The notes under the pieces are model-generated. The model was given only the letters and a program-made list of their open reading frames with translations, made no database searches and was not told where the DNA came from. Below are positions 59,011 to 64,000 of a stretch of DNA of 64,000 bases, one piece after another. Numbering within the stretch: the first letter of the stretch is position 1; each line of letters begins with the position of its first letter. Origin of the DNA: Letharia columbiana (Eukaryota; Ascomycota; Lecanoromycetes; Lecanorales; Parmeliaceae); contig NW_023501148.1 in assembly GCF_014066305.1 (NCBI RefSeq), positions 345,461 to 409,460 on the forward strand. The letters are read 5' to 3'. The position numbers and the translations under genes were made by a program.

Positions 59011-62000
59011 GAGGACTGGGGAGAGCTGAACGTGGGCAAGAGGCCGCCTTCACTGTTTGTGCTGGACCTGAAGCGCTGGAATGTGAAGCCAGTGAAAGGC
59101 CTGCCTTTAGACAGCAGTGTTGGCCAACCAGAATGGACGCCTGATGGTATGCTTGACATCAGACTTCTGCTCATTCAGAGGTCAACTGCTTGTTGCAAAG
59201 CAAGGGGCTGCTCAGTCTTCAGCACCACACAGTGCGCAATCATGAGGCAATCATGAGGCAATCATGAGGCAATCATGTGCTTCACATACTCATTGTGCTT
59301 GACATATCTTGGGTTACCTGTGCATAATTTGTTATTGCCTGCTATCTTTCTGTACCTACTCAAGATTACATGACACTCACATCATCATCAACATACTATA
59401 CAGCAGTCCACTGCTGGACACATCTCATAGCTGAGGAGTGCTCTGCTGCTGTTGATGAATTGGCCTTGACCTCGCTTTTCAAACAGCCCTGGCATAGCTG
59501 CATATCACACGACTGTATCCCAACCATTATGTTGACTGCAGGCAAGTCCTTGGTCTGTACTGTCTGGTTTCATAAGGCTCACAACTTCCCGAACCTGCCG
59601 CAGCGCCTAGGCATAGTTTACTGTCTTAACCGGCCCTGTTCACTCTACAGCATCAAGATTCCCTTCACCTGTAAGAACAATACACCCTCAGATTCTAACC
59701 CACAGGCCAAATGCCTCACAACAAGCCTCCTCAGTGCCATGAGCCCCAAGTTCAGCCCTGATGGCGACAAGCTGGTGTTTGTGTCTCATGATGCAGCTGC
59801 AGGCAGTGGGGTGCATCATGCTACTGCTGCCCTCAAACATATACACTGGTCACCAGGTAACAGTAAGTTGCGCTGCTGCGTCAAATGCTGTTGTATGCTC
59901 CAGGAGGTCCTACTGTGGCGATCATGCATGTTTTCCTGCAATGGTGCCATAGGGTGATGAAAAGTCTATGCATGTGCTGGTGCAGCTTTTGGGGTGCATT
60001 ATGATGTGCTGAACCAGTTCATGGCTCAAATGCAGAAGGTGGATGGGGAGCTGCTGCCACACTGGTGGATGTGGTAATAAACCCCATTTCTGATGAAGCA
60101 TTTCCAGGGCTGTACCTCGGAGCCCTGTCAGAAACCCCTTTTTTAGGTACCCCACTGCTTAGTGCATGTTGAATGTGTGCTGTGCTGTGCCATGCTGAGC
60201 TGCCCTGCGACGCCCTGACGCGCACTGAGCTATGCTGTTGCTAGGTGGGATGGGCTGGGCTTCACACTTCCAAGATCACACATCATGGCAGTTGATGTTG
60301 TGTTGCAGACCTCACTTGTCTGTAGCTAACCATGCAGGTCACAAACAATGCAGCTTGCAGCAGATGTATGCATGATGTGCAACAGCTGTGTCTGCTGTGC
60401 TGTGGCTTGATTTATCTCACCGTATGCAGCACATTCATGACAAAGAGTGAAAGGCAATGCTCAGCCTGTGATCAAGCTGCCAGCAGTATGTATGTTTGAT
60501 GCAGATAGCAAGACACTGCTGGTAAGCTCACAGTGGCGCAGCAGCACAGCTCTGCTGGCTATTAGTCTGGACTCAGGCCATGTGCAGCGCATCAGCCAGC
60601 ATGATACAGACAGAGCTTCCTGGGGGTTTGCTGCCACATCCCAAGGTAAGACCTCTGTCCTTTAGCAGTAATCTTTGCATGGCAGCCGGCACCATGAATG
60701 CATGGCTGAGATGTGTGCCATAATTTGACCATTGATTGACGACATTGAGGCAGGTGGCAGAATGTTACTTTCTGCGGCATGACCAGTGAGAATGTGTGGA
60801 AGTGCTATCACCCATGCAGGACTGTGACCGTTGTCATGACGGTGCAAGGCGCCTGTTAGCTTTACACATGCATCATCGCAGCTGAGTCTTCACTTGTCTT
60901 TGCAGGTGCTGTTGTTGCTGTGACCTCATCCATACATCGGCCACCAAACCTGCAGTTCACAACAAAAGCATCAGGCAACAGCCCTGACTGGGTGCCCTTG
61001 ACCCTTGAGGGCAGTTGGCCATATGACAAGGCAGTTGAGCAGGCCTTGCCAAACACCAGGCACCAGGTCCTCAAGGTCATTATTACAAATCTTTACTGCC
61101 TGTTTTCATGCTGACAAGAAAGCTAAAAAAGGCAGTGTAGGTACATGTATCTTCTTGCATTGCTTCATTGACATGGCTGCACTGTACATGCTGTTGGCCC
61201 TGTCAGTTTCAGTGCACAAACCTCTTTCTGGCTGACGCAGCAGTATTTGCTGTTGAGGGTACTCAAGAGGGCTTGTCATGTGCTGTTTTGGAAGACAATG
61301 CCTGGCAGGATTGATGGTAGTCACAGTCATGCTGTACATGCCTTGCACACCACTTCATGGCACCATGTAGTGCTTTCAGTAGCGCTAAAGCCAACATGAA
61401 CCACACAAGGGTTGCATGAGTTCTGGCAGCTCAGTAGCATTGCTGCAGCGGTCCTCACAGCTCCTGTCCATGAACTCGATGATGTACTTAACTGACTTTG
61501 AGTCAACACATTGCAGGTGAAGGCCAGCAACGCGCCAGACTTACCTGTTGAGGCAATCCTGATCAGTCACAAAGACAGTACGAGTCCCCGGCCATCCATC
61601 CTGATCCCCCATGGTGGTCCTCATTCCTGCTACTCCGCCTCTTATTTCTCTGGCTATAATTTTCTCCTGACCCTGGGATTCAATTTGTTACTGGTCAACT
61701 TCAGAGGGTCTACAGGCTTTGGAGAGAAGTCCATCCAATCATTGCCGGGCAATATTGGCACTAATGATGTGCTGGACTGTATGGCAGCGTTACATGCAGC
61801 CATTGACACTGGTAAGCTACACATTGCAACTGAAAACAAGAACCAGTTGGCAAATTGCAGTTATCACAAAACTGTAATGTAGTCATTACTGACATGTATG
61901 CGTATCTCGTTGGGGTGCACAAATTTGTGTGTTGCTGTTTCTTGTGTGGTCCAGCCAGCAGAATGTTACATCAAGGGCAGTGGATCATGGTGGTTGTTTG

Positions 62001-62969
62001 TACTGCATACATCAACTAGTTAACCAGGGCTGGGCTGGTCTTATCATCAGATTTCACATGTGATTTGCATCTCACCAGTACATTTATGCTGCATCTCACC
62101 CACTTAGTACAAGACACGCCTAACACTGCAAATCTAGTGTTACCAAAGCGGCGTTGTGCAGGGCTGGTCGACAAAGACAGGGTGGGAGTCATGGGGGGCT
62201 CCCATGGGGGGTTCCTGACAGGCAACCTGGTGGGCCAGTACCCCTCTGCTTTTAAGTGTGGGGTACTGAGGAATCCTGTCATGGATCTTGGGCTCATGAT
62301 TCACGTCTCGGACATCCCAGACTGGACCTATGTGGAGGCTTTTGGAAGCAAGGTACGCTCTTGGCTAAGCGGCAAAAAACTTTAGCTCTTGAGCACCTCA
62401 AGCTTCATTCTAGCTTCACAATGGCGTAGTGTTTTCTGTTCTTGTGTCATCATGACAATTCCAGCCAGGAGATTACGCTCGTCACTATATTTTGTAGGCT
62501 TTCAGATTGTTACAGTAGCCTTGTATCCTGCAGACCTTGTGTGGCTACCTGCTTGCATGGCCCATCATTCTGCACAGCCCGCATCTGCTTCAGCTCTGTT
62601 GGTCTGCTTCAGCTTATACCGTACATGTACTATAGCAGCCAACTGATACCCGACTGCTTTGTGCAGGAGGGCATGCGGAGAATGCAAGTCAAGCCATCTC
62701 CTGAAGACCTGCAGCGATGGAGGGAAGTGTCACCAATAGCTCATGCTGACAAAGTCACCGCACCTCTCTTTTTCATGTTGGGTGCCAAAGATCAGCGTGT
62801 GCCGCAACGAGACGCAAAGCAGTATTTGGCAGCACTCAAGTCCAGAGATGATGCACCTGAGACCAGAATTATTGTTTTCCCTGAGGACACACATGCACTT
62901 GACAAGCCACAGACAGAGTTTGAGCAGTTTGTCAATGCTGCCTGGTGGTTCAAGCGCTTTTTGAAATGA
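59011..62969 (+). CDS. APEH: Acylaminoacyl-peptidase (prolyl oligopeptidase family S9), N-terminal part not found
   Basis: The enzyme removes N-acylated residues from peptides and degrades oxidised proteins. Eight exons are clear: 59011-59146, 59542-59856, 60036-60146, 60505-60645, 60906-61075, 61517-61811, 62162-62352, 62667-62969, together 553 residues with consistent phases. The beta-propeller part shows EDWGELNVGKRPPSLFVLDL, PKFSPDGDKLVFVSHD, NPISDEAFPGLYLGAL; the hydrolase part shows ILIPHGGPHSCYSASYF, LVNFRGSTGFGEKSI, the nucleophile VGVMGGSHGGFLTG, then LGAKDQRVP (Asp) and FPEDTHALDKPQTE (His), completing the triad. Family members are usually 700-800 residues, so about 200 residues of the propeller before EDWGE should lie upstream, but I cannot find them between 57.0 and 59.0 kb. 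They may be in short exons I missed, or the gene is truncated. Confidence 0.9.
59236..59277 (+). repeat. 11-bp tandem repeat, nearly four copies
   Basis: The unit GCAATCATGAG is repeated head to tail in an intron of the peptidase gene. Confidence 0.92.
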
Positions 62970-63830
62970 CATGCAACATTTGGTTATTGTGACCGCATCA
63001 TTGATCATCAGCGCTCCTACAGTAACTGTAACAGTACAGAGCGTCAGCAGATATGTATCATCTCTGTACGTTGTTCATTATATTGCGACCTGTTTCGCTG
63101 TGCGAGGCTTTCTGCTTAAAGAAAATTTCTGCCAGACACTGAACAATGTCAAATTATGCCTGATGAAGCATTCAAGTGTTTTCAATCGTCTGTAGCTAGC
63201 TGAGTCAGCATTCATTCTCAAGCCATTGTAGACTGCAGCAGTCTTTCATGTCCTCAGCATAAAGAATACACAGTGCATGACAGAGCATTGCCAAAGAAAT
63301 GCATGTGAGCGTGCTTTGTGTCTTGCCTCATCAATATTGAGGCACATAGCTTGATGACAGCCTGGTGGTAAGACAACAATTCAACACCATGATGAACAAT
63401 AACTGTGATGATGACACCTACTTGGCCCAGTCCTTATCCACCTATCACTACACCTGTATGTTGCAGTATAAGGAGTTAGAGTGAGTCATGCTATGATTCA
63501 GTGCCCCTCACAGGGCACCTAGGGTTCACCAAAATCCTAAAACCCAAGTGGGTCTCACAATAGTCCTGGTGAAAACCTCTACAATTTTGCATAAGGTTAG
63601 CAGTCTGTCAGCATCAGCAGCATGTCATGCTGGGGCTAACCTTACATCCGGTGCAACTTGGTGTACAAGCTTGCTGCTCTCGAACGCATCGACCATGCCG
63701 ATGTAGAAAGCCCGCCTGCCTTGTAGCCAATCTGAGGCTACACACATACTGTACCAGGTGTATCTACTGCTTGATTACAAAATGTATTCTGCTCAATATA
63801 CATCCAAACACATGTAGGTATCAGCGCTTG
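62970..63830. other. Convergent 3' region; no gene recognised
   Basis: It lies between the peptidase stop and the stop of the last gene. Short frames without motifs. A TGTAA word, the usual chlorophyte polyadenylation signal, occurs at about 63026-63030 and could serve the peptidase gene. Confidence 0.4.
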
Positions 63831-64000
63831 CGCTTGGTCCCTTTGGCCTCTTGCTTCAAGATTTGCTTGGCGAGAGCCTCTGACCACAACGCCCTTTCCA
63901 CCTGAGCAGCTGTCCAACTTGTACCTGACGCCTTGCTTAGCATTGCAGCTTTGTTGCGCAGTGCATCCACCAGCTGGATGTACTTCTTGACAGTGTACTC
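63831..64000 (-). CDS. C-terminal exon of an unrecognised protein with a basic tail
   Basis: The minus strand is open from the window edge to a TGA at 63831. The 55 visible residues are helical and charged (KKYIQLVDALRNKAAMLSKA; VERALWSEALAKQILKQEA) and end in KGTKRKR, which may be a nuclear localisation signal. The rest of the gene lies beyond the window, so no function is assigned. Confidence 0.6.

Noticed and set aside
1..64000. Bacterial features: operons, ribosome binding sites, CRISPR arrays, Rho-independent terminators
   Set aside because: The window is eukaryotic with spliced genes; repeats seen lack the regular repeat-spacer pattern of CRISPR.

Overview
This is eukaryotic DNA made of two unlike parts. 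Bases 1 to about 13,510 look fungal. After a 1.1 kb segment of ordinary composition comes about 12.3 kb of extremely AT-rich, gene-free DNA in which the dinucleotides CA and TG are rare while CG, AG, CT, AC and GT persist. That is the visible scar of repeat-induced point mutation (RIP), a process known in filamentous ascomycetes. From about 13,515 to the end the sequence is of balanced composition, rich in TG/CA, with short exons, GT-AG introns of roughly 70 to 900 bp and closely packed genes. The gene set (archaeal-type phosphoglycerate mutase, a Ycf45/SPD1-type ATPase, JMJD4, a branched-chain ketoacid dehydrogenase subunit) fits a green alga. The two together suggest a lichen: mycobiont DNA joined to photobiont DNA (a trebouxiophyte such as Trebouxia is my guess). 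The join may be an assembly chimera or a real insertion; the sequence alone cannot decide.

Layout of the algal part: a kinesin motor gene (minus) cut off by the junction; a phosphomannose isomerase (minus) lacking its C-terminal part; a 15-exon plus-strand gene for an unrecognised EF-hand and membrane-segment protein (16.3-25.8 kb); a compact, apparently intronless 2-oxoglutarate/Fe(II) oxygenase (minus, 27 kb); a complete 11-exon BCKDHA (plus, 27.9-32.0 kb) convergent with a complete 10-exon ApgM phosphoglycerate mutase (minus, 32.4-35.6 kb); a divergent JMJD4-like hydroxylase (plus, 35.9-40.1 kb); a remarkable 17-exon gene (plus, 41.5-51.4 kb) joining three copies of an unrecognised domain to a degenerate 3'-5' exonuclease fold, four zinc knuckles and a Ycf45/SPD1-type P-loop ATPase; a complete 12-exon nucleobase permease of the NCS2/UapA type (minus, 52.4-57.0 kb); an acylaminoacyl-peptidase (plus, 59.0-63.0 kb) whose N-terminal part I cannot find; and the end of another minus-strand gene.

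Exon models were built by hand from reading frame, splice consensus and family motifs. For the six multi-exon models that I consider complete, the summed exon lengths divide by three and every splice phase agrees, which is the main internal check. The genes are a mixed housekeeping neighbourhood (cytoskeleton, sugar and amino-acid metabolism, protein turnover, RNA and plastid functions, purine uptake) with no sign of a shared pathway. The most novel object is the 41.5-51.4 kb fusion gene; the most consequential for use of the contig is the fungal/algal junction.
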